From: Dirofilaria immitis
Lineage: Eukaryota > Nematoda > Chromadorea > Rhabditida > Onchocercidae
NCBI GenBank assembly: GCA_024305405.1
Contig: JAKNDB010000013.1
Coordinates: 186,001 to 250,000, forward strand
Length of the DNA stretch: 64,000 bases
Direction of reading: 5' to 3'
The position numbers and the translations under genes were made by a program. Below, one piece after another: positions 13,601 to 27,176 of the stretch (position 1 is its first letter; each line of letters begins with the position of its first letter). The notes beneath the pieces were generated by a model, which saw only the letters and a program-made list of their open reading frames with translations, was not told the DNA's origin and did no database searches.

Positions 13601-15646
13601 TTGGTTTTTGCAAATTTAGTTCAATTTTTCAATTTTAAGTTGAATTTAAATATAAATTTTATATTATTAACTACCAGTGGATTTTTCTGAAAAACTTTCT
13701 GTTAAAAACGATATTTTCGAAGTTGAAGTACCTAGAATGAAAAATTGTAAGATTCGATGATGAATGATTTCTAGGTTGAATATAGATCGAAACGACTAAC
13801 GGCTCCACGATTAGGCCTATGTAGTAACTATTTATGTCGATTACAAGAAGGTGATGCTATACTGGTGAAGACTCGTCCGGGAACTTTTAGGTATTCTTAT
13901 TTTTCTGCTAAGCAGGATGAAAGAAGAATTAGTTTTACTGACAAATTAAACAGACATAATTAATGAATGTTTTTGTTTCAGTGAAAAATAAATTTTTTAA
14001 TTTCAAAATTTTAAGGATCTCAAAATTTAAAATTCTCTCAAAATCAAAAATATGACACTATCAAATAATTTTCAATAATTTCAGTTGTATTGAAATCGAA
14101 AAAATTAGATGATTTTTATTCATACCTTGCAGATGGCCCACCAAAAATGATACGTTGATTTTAGTAGGACCTGGTACTGGCGTTGCACCATTCCGATCAA
14201 TTCTAACTTATCGTAAAAGGTATTTTTTAGTTTGAAAAATTCATCCTTATTTTTCATGTTTGTTTTCCTCTTTAGATTATTTAATTTTGAAAATCGAAAT
14301 TCAGAGTATCTATTTTTGGATTAAGTAAATTTTTGCCTGATGCATCTATTACGTTATTAATGAGATTTAAATTGAGCCTTTAAAATTAAGAAAGAAAAAC
14401 TAAAAAAAAAAATTAAAACTAAAAAAATCTGCTAGTCATATACTAGTCAAATAAGCCGAGAAGTATAATAAAGTCTGGAGTCAAATGGATTAAAATCAAA
14501 TATGATTTAATGAGAATTATGTTTAATAAACTAACATGTATACTCGAATATTAATATACGAGACGAAGGAATAAATTTTAATTATTATTTTGAAATTTCA
14601 AAATTTCCATTTGAATTTGTTGAGATTATCTTAAGGCAATTATGCGATGAGAAAGAAAGTTCGATATTATTCTTTGGATGTCGAGGGGCTCAAAAGATTT
14701 TTATTTCGCTGAAGAATGGCATACATTGACAGGAGCTCGAATCGTAACAGCATTTAGTCGAGATCAACAAAATAAGGTACGAAATTTGACATTTGACTCT
14801 TTTGTTGTACGTTTTGTATTTGAGTGCTTGAAATGGTTTTTAATTTGATGTTTTTCAAACGATTTAGCTTAAAATGACTAAAGTTCAAATTCTTTATGAG
14901 ATTTATATTAATATTGTAATATTGTCAAATCTGTATTTTATTTAAGTTTATTAGGAATTATTTCGAAGTATTCCCTCCTATGATTATCTGTTGTCTTGAT
15001 TAATCATAAGAAACAAAAAATAAATCATTACACAATACTCCAACATGATTAAACGCGAAAACCGATTTGTTGATAATTTTAATGATTATTTCAATTTTAA
15101 ATACTAATGCCATGAATATTATTGTGTTATGTAGTATCCCATGAAATTAATATGAAATATTATATAAAATATTTTGAAACTATAAATTATTATGAACAGT
15201 GCTGCTTTATTGCAAAATTATATTGGCAATCGAGATATATAATTTTGCAGGTCTATGTACAAAATAAAATTCAAGAATATGGTGGTGAAATATGGGATTT
15301 ATTAAAAAAGATAACGGTAACTTTTTTTTAATACATCATTTAAATAAGTGTTCTAATTATATTTGTATTCTTGAACAGAAAAAATAATTCTTCCCTCTGT
15401 AATATTTTTCTATGAAAAATCTTTAGAATTAATTTGAGTCGTATGAAATAAGAGGATGGTCACTCAATATGAAATAATTTTAATAATCTTTCAGGTTATC
15501 TTTTCATAGCAGGAAAGGCTGGTGATATGCCACTTGAAGTAACGAAATGCATAGAGAACATTGTGAACGAAAACGGCGAAAATGGTAAACAATTCATACA
15601 AATGCTTGAAGCAAAAGGTAGGCTACAGTACGAGACATGGAATTGA
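10681..15646 (+). CDS. NDOR1: NADPH-dependent diflavin oxidoreductase (NDOR1/Tah18)
   Basis: It passes electrons from NADPH through FAD and FMN to CIAPIN1/Dre2 for cytosolic Fe-S assembly. Fourteen exons: 10681-10826, 11329-11457, 11776-11851, 12003-12138, 12302-12463, 12633-12676, 12784-12947, 13159-13298, 13372-13559, 13775-13890, 14133-14219, 14636-14776, 15251-15316, 15495-15646 (TGA). Product about 583 residues (human about 597). FMN domain: [43 protein letters not shown] domain: [14 protein letters not shown] domain: [24 protein letters not shown], ending RLQYETWN with the family's near-terminal Trp. Six places need one more base: TT 10704-10705, TT 12004-12005, the exon 6 acceptor (CCG for CCAG, 12630-12632), TTTT 13469-13472, AAAA 14692-14695, and the junction at 15494-15495. 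Each correction restores both splice phase and alignment length. I read this as a working gene with consensus errors; a pseudogene is the alternative. Confidence 0.9.
12102..12179 (+). repeat. 39-bp tandem duplication at an NDOR1 5' splice site
   Basis: Copy 1 (12102-12140) contains the end of NDOR1 exon 4, coding for [12 protein letters not shown], and its donor CCG/GTACTA. Copy 2 (12141-12179) repeats it with a few changes, and its donor has become CACGATA. The period is 39, so the second copy stays in frame ([13 protein letters not shown]) and the exon could also read through it. Family length favours use of the first donor. Confidence 0.75.
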
Positions 15647-18294
15647 AAAAAAAACGAAGGAAAGCGAGAATTATTATTTATATTAAGAAATAGAATTCAA
15701 TGACAGAAAAAGAATGAGTTTTTTTTGTTATTTTCAATTTTTATTTTCTATCAAATATAATACTATTTTATTTGTAAAATGTTATGATAAATTACTACTG
15801 TTTTTATTAGGAAATTGTTTTCTTAATAAGAATTTAATCAATTTTGAATACTCTTCCTGTAATTTAAAGAATATTCTAATAGTGAAAATGTTAAACTATA
15901 ATCAGTTATAATTTATTGAAGCTTTAAATAGGTTCTTTTGATATTTCAAGATTTGTCAGTCATTTGTCAGGAATTTTTGATCACTTTTTCATACTAAATT
16001 AATATTTGTGATATGTATACAATCATAATTTAAGAAATTTTTCAAATTGAAGTTTGGAAACGAAAGCAAAACTTAAAAAATTGAGATGTTAGGTTAACTA
16101 AGTAGATTTGAGTTTCTTTATTTCAACTATGCAATTTTGATTTTTATAAATGATTATTGATAATGAAGTTAAATATTGTTAATTTTATGAATTTATTGAT
16201 CTATTATGATTTGATCAGTTTAGAAATAATAAAAATGGTGCTTTTCCCGAGAATGCATTAACTTTGAGAGAGACAATGAAATAAAAATGCTTAGCTTATT
16301 TAAATTTGAAAAATTTTTATAGCATTTCAAAATATTGAAAATTGGCATACATTGCTTTCCAAAATTTTCCTAGTTAGAATATATTATTTCTTTTTTGTTT
16401 ATCTTAAAAACCCAACTGCAAATAAATAGATAGGCATTTTTGCTTCTTGAAATTCGATAAAGCGATGAACCTCTTGACATGAATTTAAGCTATCGATAAA
16501 TAATTTACGATTTTCATATAAAAGTACAGTTTTCATATAGTGATGCAACGGAAGTTTTTCCTTTTTTTTCTTTGATGGGAATTGGATCGAGAATTTTCTC
16601 GATGAAATAAATTCTCTAAAAAAGAAAAAAAACTGTTAAGTGAGCAATTACCTGCAAATCAATCTTCCGAAACATATCCATTTTTATTTCATTTTATTGT
16701 ATCGATTATCAGCAACAGTTATTATATGATTTCCCGATAAATTTCGAGAATGTTATTTTAAAAGGTAAGTAATTGATAAATAAATAGTTTCAATAATTTT
16801 TATCTTTCATTTTATATGCCAGTTAATGATATTCAATATAATGAATTTTTATTAAAATTAAAGTAAAAAATGTTATCATATTATCCTGATCAACATTATC
16901 ATCTAGTTAAGATATAATTTTTTATCCTTCCTTATTTTACAATTATTTTCATAAGTCGTTGCTTACAAATGTTCACTAATCAAAATAATCATTTAAGTCT
17001 AATAATCATGATAATTGGATGTAAACGATCAATAATTATTATGTGAATATTTCATATTCTTCGAATTGAACTTTTCTACAAAATGATTTCTATGAGAATC
17101 ATTACTGATCAACGAATATTTCCTATCGAAAATTGAAGGTATTGTTTAGTTTTCTTGAATTGTTTCAATTATTGTTGTAAAATTTTAAGAATCTTGATAT
17201 TCATATCTTTTTCTATATATTCAAATTTTAAAACTTTATTATCTCATTTTTGATCATAATTTTTGTATTGATCAATTTCGTTGCTCATATAATTCCAGTA
17301 CTATCAAAAGCTTGGAACTTTGATGTTTTAAGCACATTGTCAAATTTTCTTCTTATTTTTTGAACACATTTCAATTTAAAATATAAATTATAAAACTTCG
17401 CTCGATGTCTAAATTATCATCATTCCATCATCAATGGAAAATCATATAATGATAATGGAAAATAGAATGATGGGAAAAGAAGTGATAAATTTTGTCAGTA
17501 TAAACTATATCGGTATATAAATGATTATATAAAACATTAATCAATTTTAGTTAATAATAACCTTTAATTTATTATATTATCCATTTATCTATCATTCGTC
17601 GTAATCTCTTTGATGGATTATGGAAGAAAGAATACGTATAACTTTTATCATTATTACATATCATTTATCTCTGCATTATTCGTAACAAATGTTACATTCC
17701 ATTTCTAATCATATAATATTATTTATAAGCACATTTTATATTTTAATAAAATTAATCTATTAAAATATTCGTAATACTAGATATCTTCATAATTCTTCAG
17801 TATGATATGTACGATTCTTTTGTTACAGTAGCTATGTCAAAACTACGGTATACTATCGTATTTTCGGATTTTTGAGCTATGTTTACAGTAGAAATTCATT
17901 GGTTATATAAAGTACAGCATATATATATTATTTGTATTTTTATATATCATGATATTTTCTTATCATCATTCATTTCTTTTTCTTTTTGATTTAACGTTTT
18001 AATAATAACGAATGTTGAGATTTCATGATAATTTAGATGGCGAGACACAAAATAAAATTCTTATTATTATTATTATTACATTTCTCGAAATTCTTATTAT
18101 ATTCTCGAGATAAAATCTTACACTTTATTAATACTGCATTTTTAGATTATAGATGAGATCGATTGATAAATCAAATTTTTAAATAATTCAAAAATATTTC
18201 GGACTAATAAATAAAAATTTTTATTTAAAAAATTATTATTATTCATTATTCGAGAATTTCGAGAATGTAGTAAGTATTGCAAAAATAACATCTG

Positions 18295-18295
<1 letters not shown>

Positions 18296-18333
<38 letters not shown>
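18296..18333. repeat. (AT)n microsatellite
   Basis: An alternating TA run of about 38 bases, flanked by AT-rich unique sequence. Confidence 0.9.
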
Positions 18334-18336
<3 letters not shown>

Positions 18337-18789
18337 CCTCGAGATTTTAACGAAAATGTTTGCATTCCTGCCGATGATGAATGTTTGTAAGGATGATACA
18401 GAAGATTATAGTGATGACCTTTGACCAATTATGGGCGAAAAGGAAGTTAGACAAAGCAAACTTTCTCCTTCTTCTTATCATTTAAATATCCTATAATAAA
18501 TCATTCTACTCGGATCATTTAAGCAACAATCAATAAACTTATTTAAATTGATCCTATTCAAATCATTTAATCATCAAGGAATAGATCATCCTCCAATCAT
18601 CCTACACAGATCATTTAATCATCAAGCAAATAGATCACGGCTATTCAGATCGATTTCACCCCGATCATCTAGCAACATCGATTAAGCTAAACAAACTATT
18701 GCAATACAATCAATGATGTTGTATGAGAACACTATCGAATTTTTGCTACCGGAAAGTATGTGTGGGTATATGTAAGTGTATGTGTATAT

Positions 18790-19018
18790 TGTATATATGT
18801 ATGTGTGTGTATGCATGTATGTATGTATGTATGTATGTATACATGTATGTGTATGTATGTATGTATGTATGTATGTATGTATGTATGTATGTATGTATGA
18901 TCTATGTATGTATGTATGTATGTATGTATGTATGTATGTATGTATGTATGTATGTATGTATGTATGTATGTATGTATGTATGTATGTATGTATGTATGTA
19001 TGTATGTATGTATGTATG

Positions 19019-19050
<32 letters not shown>

Positions 19051-19099
19051 TGTATGTATGTATGTATGTATGTATGTATGTATGTATGTATGTATGTAT
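18790..19099. repeat. (TATG)n tetranucleotide array
   Basis: About 300 bases of TATG/GTAT units with interruptions near 18840-18850, 18898-18904 (a GATC insertion) and 19020 (an extra TA). Since four is not a multiple of three, all plus frames read Met-Tyr-Val-Cys and the minus frames His-Thr-Tyr-Ile, so the long open frames are artefacts. Confidence 0.95.
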
Positions 19100-20166
19100 C
19101 ATTAGTTTGATGATGCTATTACCATCGCTATCGTTAGAAAAGAGAATTCCTCTGGTCTATTTGGAGAAATGTTTACTGTTTGCATTTGGGATAGATATTA
19201 TTCTGTATAATCATTGTATGTGTTAGCAGCCTTAATCATTTCTTATTTTCAATTTCATTTTATATAATTTTTTATCAATTTGATATCACAATGATAAAAT
19301 GATTAGTGATAATAGTAATAATAACGATAATGATATGAGAATGATTTCACAGATAAAAGATATATCGACAACTGGGATTACATACAAAATTGCAATTGCA
19401 ACTCAACGAACTATTGTAAATAATAAATTTTATTTCTTTTCACCTTACTTTCTATTACCTCTTTTGATTCTCTTTCTTCTCTTCTCCCTCTCTCTCCCTT
19501 TACGTTTACTTTTTTCTCTTTTTTCTTTTCTTATTACTTGTATTTTTGTCGTTTATCTGTTAAAATATTATAGTATTTCTTCATTTGGATGAGTAAAATT
19601 TTAAAAAGTATTTTTCCAGCGATGAGTGTAATAATGATAGTAGTGATCATAATGATAATAATGATTGTAATTAATGATAATGGTGATAGTAATTATAATA
19701 ACGGTAAAATATTATAGCAATAATATGAGTAATGATATAACTAATAATCATGATTACAATTTTAATGATAATAGCGACAGTAATAATAATAATGACAGTA
19801 GCAAAGTAATGAAAAATATTATTTAGTAATCATACTAACATAATCTATGATAAATAATAATAAAGGAACGATAATGATGGTGGTCATAATCCAATGATAA
19901 AATATAATCCAGTGATAAAATCTAATTATCACTAATAATACCATCACTGGTGGTGATTATGATGAAAGAAATGATAATAATTATAGTGATTGGAGAAGAA
20001 GGTTGGTATTTCACACAATATAACAATGATGATAATGATAATATCAGTGTAATGGTAATTGGTAAGAACAGTGAATGATAATGATGATTGCTATGACACA
20101 GATATGAATCATATATGATAGTTTCGGTACCGTTATCGATACCGTTATTTTTCCTTTTCCTTTGTC

Positions 20167-20197
20167 ATTATCATCATCATCATCACCATTATCATCG

Positions 20198-20228
<31 letters not shown>

Positions 20229-20285
20229 TACCATTATCGTCATCATTATCGTCATTTTTATCATCATCATCGTCACCATCATGAT
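20167..20285. repeat. Imperfect (CAT)n tract
   Basis: CAT/ATC trinucleotides with point interruptions (ACC, CGT, ATT). The reading frames through it are poly-His or poly-Met and are not genes. Confidence 0.85.
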
Positions 20286-22531
20286 TATGATCATGTGACC
20301 TAACATCACCTTAAACGGTAATGACAACTACCAATTATCGCTTGATTTTCTTTTTTCCCCTTTTAACTCGCAATTCCCATTTTACCGTTTTATCAACGAC
20401 TAATTACAATAATTTCTTATTGACAAAGTAACATTCATTGAATTGATTGATATTGATCGTACTATTGCAATATAAATCATTCATTAGTTGTAATGACTGA
20501 TAACGTTTTATGCTTATTAATAAAGCTTATCAATTTATTAAAATGATATATGCATCATGCATATATCAAATAGTATAAATGGAGCATTTTGTAAATAAAT
20601 TTTATTAACATATATATTATATTTATGTTTGATTTAATAATTTTTCTATTTCTATTAATATTTTTTATCATTTCGTTTGTTATATCTGAAAAGATGAAAT
20701 TTTATTATATAATCAAAACGAATGATTAAATTCAAATTATTTATCATATATTTTAAATTTGCAATGATATAAATATTATGATTATCTGAATTACAATCAT
20801 TTTTTCTTTATAATAGTTAAAATATGATACGAATAATAAAATTAAACATTAGAAGTACTATTTTTAATTTTCTTTTTCCTAAAAATTTCATTGATTATAA
20901 AAGTGGCAAACTTTTACCCATAATCTAATCGTAAACTTTTACCCATAATTTTTTTAAAATAAATGTAAATAATATGAAACAAACCTATGATTACTAAGTT
21001 GAATAAAGCATTTAAAAATGATAGTTTATGATGATAAAAGATAAAAATATTAAATGAACAGTTGTAATTGTACTATTTCAATTATTAACATTACTGATAA
21101 GATAATTAAATTTATCAAAAAAGCATTATTTAATCATTCAATAACTCCTACAACTAATCAATAATTTAATCAACAAAACATCATATGATGATATGTTCTT
21201 TATAATGTCAACAGACAAAACATACGACATACATAATAAATTATCAATCATCCTAAGTTTGTGCACAATTTTGATACAAATTGATTTATTATATTTTTGA
21301 ATTTATAATTTCAACTGATAAACGATTGTTATATCAAATTCCAAATTTTCAAATCCGATCTGCTTTTCTTCTTCTTCACTTTTTTCTTATTCTCGAGATT
21401 TTTTTAATTAATGAAACAAGAAAATGTTATGCATTTAATTATCGATAAATTTGTTTATCTATCAATTTCATTCCTTTTTATCAACTTTAATCAATTACTG
21501 CTATCATTACCAACTACTATTGCTACTTCTGTTAATTCTTATCTATTGTAATTGTCGCTTAACATAACAACGTTAGTCTAATTCACTTACAGAGCTCGAT
21601 AAATTCATTTGAAAATTATTTCATCTTAAAATTTTATCAATTTTATTATCAACTGATAAATAAATTATTTATTTATTTATCAATTCATTATCATTTCTTT
21701 TTCCGTTTGTTTTTTTTGCATTATTTTTCCTCTTTCTTTCTTTCGCTGTCTTTTCTAAAATCAGTGAAATTTGTAGCAAAATTTGCTGCTACCAAATTTC
21801 ATTGTTATCTTTATCATATCATTTAGATTATTATTTACATTTTTGATATTTTTCATTTCATTTCACATATTTTAGAATTGAATGATAATATGAAAGATTC
21901 GAGAAAATGATGATATTGAAATTTCTAAAATTCCTATCAAACTTGTTTAATCTTTGTACTTTTTATAATTTAATTTTTAATTTCCAAACGGCCATTTTCT
22001 TCATTCCAAAATGGCTCAAAATTTTTTTCTTTTTTTTTTAAATATCTTATTATCACCCAATTCGTATTTGATTGATATTGGTTGTCCATTTTTAACAAAT
22101 CATTTTTTTCCCCATTCTTTTTTTCCTAAACAGATAGATAACCATACCATCATTGATGAATTTCAAATTTATTTCAACTTCCTCAAAATTCTTATCTCTT
22201 TCCTCTTCATTTTTCCTTATGTCTTTTATTTGAGCAGCTGTTGTTGATTTTTTATTTTTGACTTTTCAATTTTCAAGCCAAGCTACAACTTATTTTAAAT
22301 ATATGCAGATGTAGTGTGGGAATTATTAAATTTAAATTTCATATTTTCCTTTTTTTTTGTTGTTGTTGTTTTAAATAAATCATTCGTATAAATAAAAATA
22401 ATTTCGATTCTATCATAAAAAATATCGAATAGAGAAAAAACAAACGAGAGGGAAAAAGAGAAATGAAATTTTTAAATTTATATATTAATAATATTTCTCC
22501 GAAATATTATTTATATTAATAGATAATTTAG

Positions 22532-22690
22532 ATTTAAGTTTATAATTTTAAATATCAAATCTAAATTTAAGTTTATAATTTTAAATATTAAATTTAAATT
22601 TAAGCTTATAATTTTAAATATTAAATTTGAATTTATGCTTATAATTTTAAATATTAAATTTAAATTTAAGCTTATAATTTTAAATATACA
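22532..22690. repeat. 33-bp tandem repeat, about five copies
   Basis: The unit is TAAGTTTATAATTTTAAATA followed by a 13-base tail. The AAG/ATG positions at 22536, 22569, 22602, 22635 and 22668 give an exact 33-bp period. Copies differ by a few substitutions. Confidence 0.8.
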
Positions 22691-23229
22691 TTCGTTTTTT
22701 TTGTCTTATAATGATTATACCATAACAGATGTATCGAATATTATTTGTAAATTATGGTTTAAAAAAAAAAAATTATTAGCTAATTGGATGTTGTTATTGC
22801 AAAAATATGTGCATAAAAATTAGCCATATTAATTAGTCATTCATTTCAATTTAAATGAGATAATATTATTTTTCTTTTTTTTTGAATTTAAAATAATCCA
22901 TTAAATTGTTTTTTTTCCTTTTCTTATTAAAGATGAAGCGGAAATGATAATAAAAGGAATAATTTCAAAATTTTATTTTTCGATATTCCATCATCTTTTT
23001 TTTCAATCAATATAAATATATTACAATATAGGTAGGAAATAATTATTTTTAATAGTATAATTATGAATATAAAAGATGCATCCAATCTAAGTAATTCGAT
23101 ATATTTTTATGATATATATATCAAATTATTCAATACTTGATCAAATCATAATTAATGTAAAATAGTATCTTATGTAATTTAATAATAATAATAATTATAT
23201 CAATTTAAAGTAGCTCATAAAATTGCTTT

Positions 23230-23700
23230 TGTTTTTTTAGCAATATTAAATTAGATCATATTTGCATCAGATTAAATTTTATGCAGATCAAGTTGTATTT
23301 TATATTAGATTAGATTACGTCTTTAATGTATCAGATTTCATTTTATGCAGATCATATTGTATTTTGTATCGAATCTAATTATATTTGTATCAGATCATAT
23401 CTCATAAGATCACATTGTATTTTATGTTGATCAGATCGTATTTTGATACTGGATCAGATCATATTTGCGTCATATTGTACTTCACATAGATTTTATATTA
23501 GATCAGATCACATATTAATCATATTTTGTAAGTTCGCTCGTATTTTATATTGATCACATCATATTTGGTATTGGATCAGATCATATTTGCGTCATATTGT
23601 ACTTCATATGGATTTTATATTAGATCAGATCACATTTAAATCATATCAAATCATATTTTGTACAAATCAGATCGTATATTATATTGTATGAAATTTCATT
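23230..23700. repeat. Degenerate GATCAGATCATATTTG-type repeats
   Basis: The phrases GATCAGATCATATTTG, CATATTGTAC and TTTTATATTAGATCAGATCA recur through this block. Near 23440-23520 and 23560-23635 there is a clear pair of long direct repeats offset by roughly 120-130 bases. No coding potential. Confidence 0.65.
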
Positions 23701-23837
23701 TCAAAAATTAAGCCATATTTTATATCATATCAGATTGAGTATTCTTTTTATATCCTACAAATGAAGTTATTATTTTTGATTATTCTTATAACATCCTATA
23801 AATAAAATTATTATTTCATTCTTCATTTATTCAAATA

Positions 23838-23873
23838 TTTAATTCAACATTTTTAATAAAATGTTGAATTAAA
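23838..23873. repeat. Perfect hairpin, 16-bp stem, 4-nt loop
   Basis: TTTAATTCAACATTTT (23838-23853) is followed by TAAT and then its exact reverse complement (23858-23873). This is a cruciform-capable sequence with no known role. Confidence 0.75.
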
Positions 23874-24463
23874 AGATATACTTTTTTAAACTTGTCTTTA
23901 ACTTTTAATAATTATTAATTTTTTTTAATTTTGAATTATTAAAATTGAAGAAAGAAATTACAAAATACCCCGAGGATATTATCATTGGAATCGAAAAATA
24001 TATATATATATATAAATTATCAAATGATGATTTATTACATCCGTTTTAAGAAATCTAATGTATCAAATAACTGATCTAATTTTTTATTCTTAGAATTTCA
24101 AACATTATATATTTATCTCTTTATTCATATATATCATTTTCTGAAATTTTTATCAAATAATTTTTACACAACTTGCAATCATATCATTTTTATTATCAAT
24201 TTCTTTAAAAGAAAAATATTTTTCAATGGAAATTTTAGCATAAAATTTTATTTCAATACCGTATAATTATTATCAGTGATTTAAAATTAATCAATAATTT
24301 AAAATTGATTAATTGAATTATCAAAAATTTTTTTTAGAATGAATATTTATGTTAATGCGGAAATATTTTTATATATAATGAATAAATTTTTTTTACAATT
24401 ATCATTAATTTGATAATTTATTAATGGTATTAAATTAGACTAATGAAATTTTAATTTATAAAT

Positions 24464-24524
24464 GAGTTATCAATGATTGTAAAGAATTATCAATGATTGT
24501 AAAGAATTATCAATGATTGTAATG
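24464..24524. repeat. 20-bp tandem repeat, three copies
   Basis: Three head-to-tail copies of a unit containing TTATCAATGATTGTAA, with 20-bp spacing. Confidence 0.75.
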
Positions 24525-25881
24525 TACCATTTGTATATATTATAAATGGTTTGATACTAATTAAATTTCTTATTATTAAATTATAAAAAGTGCATTGAAC
24601 TGATTTGATTTGAAATTGTTTGGAAATATTAATGGAAATGAATGAATGGAAGTAAAAGGAAGGAAAAAGACGATGAAATAAATGATTGAACAGATGGAAA
24701 AGATTAGAGAATTGATTTAAATTTTTATCATTTCATTTTATCATTCTGCTTCTTTTTTGTTTTTGTTTCCACTTGCTTTTATCATTTTTCGCCTTTTCGA
24801 AAAGCAACTTTTTTTTGTTTTTGTTTTGTTTTGCAAAAAAATGCAGCAGAAAAGAGATCAATTTTGATTGATTTTATTGATTTTTACAAATTTTTATTTT
24901 AAATAAATTGTATAAAAATTTATTTGTTATTTATGAAATGATTTAATGAAATTAAATTTTATCAAATCATTTTTTCAATTATAATTTATTGATTATTTTT
25001 CTATTTTGTATTTCGTAGTTTGTAGTTTAACAGAATTATCAGTTTATATAATATTTATATATTTATCTTTTATTAGTTGAATAATATCAGAGAATTTAGT
25101 CTTACTTAATTTATCATTTCCATTTCTCTTTTTTTCATTTAATATTCATTAATTCTAAAAATTTTCGAGCATCTTTTTTATTCTCGAGATTTTTAAAGTA
25201 TTTCATAATCACTAGGATATTATTACATTTGATTTTTAATAAATGATAAACATACAAATAGATTATCTAATAAAAAGATATAAATGATAAAATTTATTTA
25301 TTTTCTAATTGACTTATCTTTATTATATGATAACCAATATTAGTGATAAATTTTCATAGTATTATTTATAAAAATCATCCTAAAAATTGGAATTATTTTA
25401 ATTTGAAATTAGTAGAAAAGAAAATAATGAAAAATTTCAAGAAGTAATTAAAGCATGGTAAATTAATTACAAATTAAATATTTGATAATAATAAATTAGA
25501 TATGGATTTGATAATCGATTAGTTCTTATCATGAAATAATCATTTTACTTTTCATTATTCTATTTAAATTTACTTATTGTATTTTTTTAAATCCTTTGTT
25601 TTGTTTATATTTTATTAATCGATTGTTTATATGAATTTATTTACAGTATGATTAAAAATTCTTTTGTTCTTTCATCATGGCGAAATCATTCAGTTCATCT
25701 AATTCATCTTGATAAATTGAAATTGGATTATCATGCCGATATTATATCACATTAGTTGTATTCGGCGAGATTTACTACCATTGTTATCAATTGAAATTGT
25801 GAAATTCTTTCATAAGAAATATTTGTCAAACTATTTTTATTGATTACATTTAGATCATTCAATTTTTAATTTAACTATTAT

Positions 25882-25923
25882 ATCATCATCACTATCATCA
25901 TCATCATCATCATCATCATCATC
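25882..25923. repeat. (ATC)n microsatellite
   Basis: About 14 ATC units with one ACT interruption. Confidence 0.85.
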
Positions 25924-27176
25924 GTTATTTGAGCATAAATTCTAACGTGGATTCTTATTTGATGATAAATTCTGACGTGGATTCATTCATTCGTAAAAAT
26001 AATTCATAAAAATTTACACACTTTTTTTTTATTCAAATGGTTCGTCATTCAAATCTCAGATTATTTTTATCATTTTAACCATTTATACAAGTTTACTTAT
26101 CACGCTAAATATCACGTTGAAACGTGTAAATTATTGATAAACTATGGCATACATACATAGCACTTATTAGTTAGAGTTTTAGTGAATTATTTATGCTAAT
26201 TTTTGATCAGAAAACAATTATATTTAAATATATTATCAGTTTTGTTATCATCATTATCGATAGCAAGTTTTAATCTGCATAATCTATCCTAAGTTTTCAA
26301 CCGATAAATTTTGAAATTTTATTTTTGGTCAAAATTAACAAACAATCATTTTTATGATCATTTATTTCATCAATGATATTTTTCATATTATTATTATATA
26401 ATTGCATATTAAGAATTCTCTTGATCATTAACATAATCAAGAAAAATGTCTCGAGATAAAATTTGTATTCCTTAAATATTCTAAAAATTTATTATTAAGT
26501 TCGGTTGCTAATTGTATTAGGAATATCTGATATTGGTGGTACATAATTAAAAGTATCGATTAAATTAAATCAATTGTCAAATGTGTGATTATCAAATCGT
26601 AGTAATTCATCTTGACTCAAATTATTAAATTAAGTATTTAATTTAAATAATTCAAATTGACTGCTTAGAATAAAATTGATGATGTTAGAAAAGAAAAATT
26701 CCAAATAGCTACTGATTGATAATCTTGGTAATAATGATTATGATGACAGTAAATAACGATAATAATAATAATAGTATTAATATTTGACATTTTTCAATTA
26801 TCATTATTTCATGATATTATTATTATTGTTATTGTCCTGAGTGATGTCATTTATCAAAATTCTTTTATTATTTCATTTAATATTTTTTCCTCCTTTTCTT
26901 CTTTCTCCTCTCATAGTACTATATACTTGATATTGTATTATTATTTCATTACTGATGATAATAATATATAATCTTGATAAATGATAATAATAATAATAGT
27001 CATTACTGGTATTAATACTAATGATTATAATGATATCGATCGTTAAAATTCAATATCATTACAATTATTCTTTTAATTTTTTTAATTTCCTTTTGTTTTA
27101 AAATTAATATCAATTTCGTGAAATTTTTTTATTGCATTTTTAAAATTTTAATGAATAAAAAATGTATAAATATATT

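Noticed and set aside
5636..15646. Programmed -1 ribosomal frameshifting at each homopolymer lesion
   Set aside because: Several independent shifts per gene at differing, mostly non-slippery contexts, and two lesions at splice sites, make sequencing error far simpler.
18723..19226. Long open frames reading Met-Tyr-Val-Cys on + and His-Thr-Tyr-Ile on -
   Set aside because: They are translations of the (TATG)n microsatellite, open in every frame.
20115..20327. His-rich and Met-rich open frames
   Set aside because: Translation of an imperfect CAT repeat; no splice sites or conserved ends.
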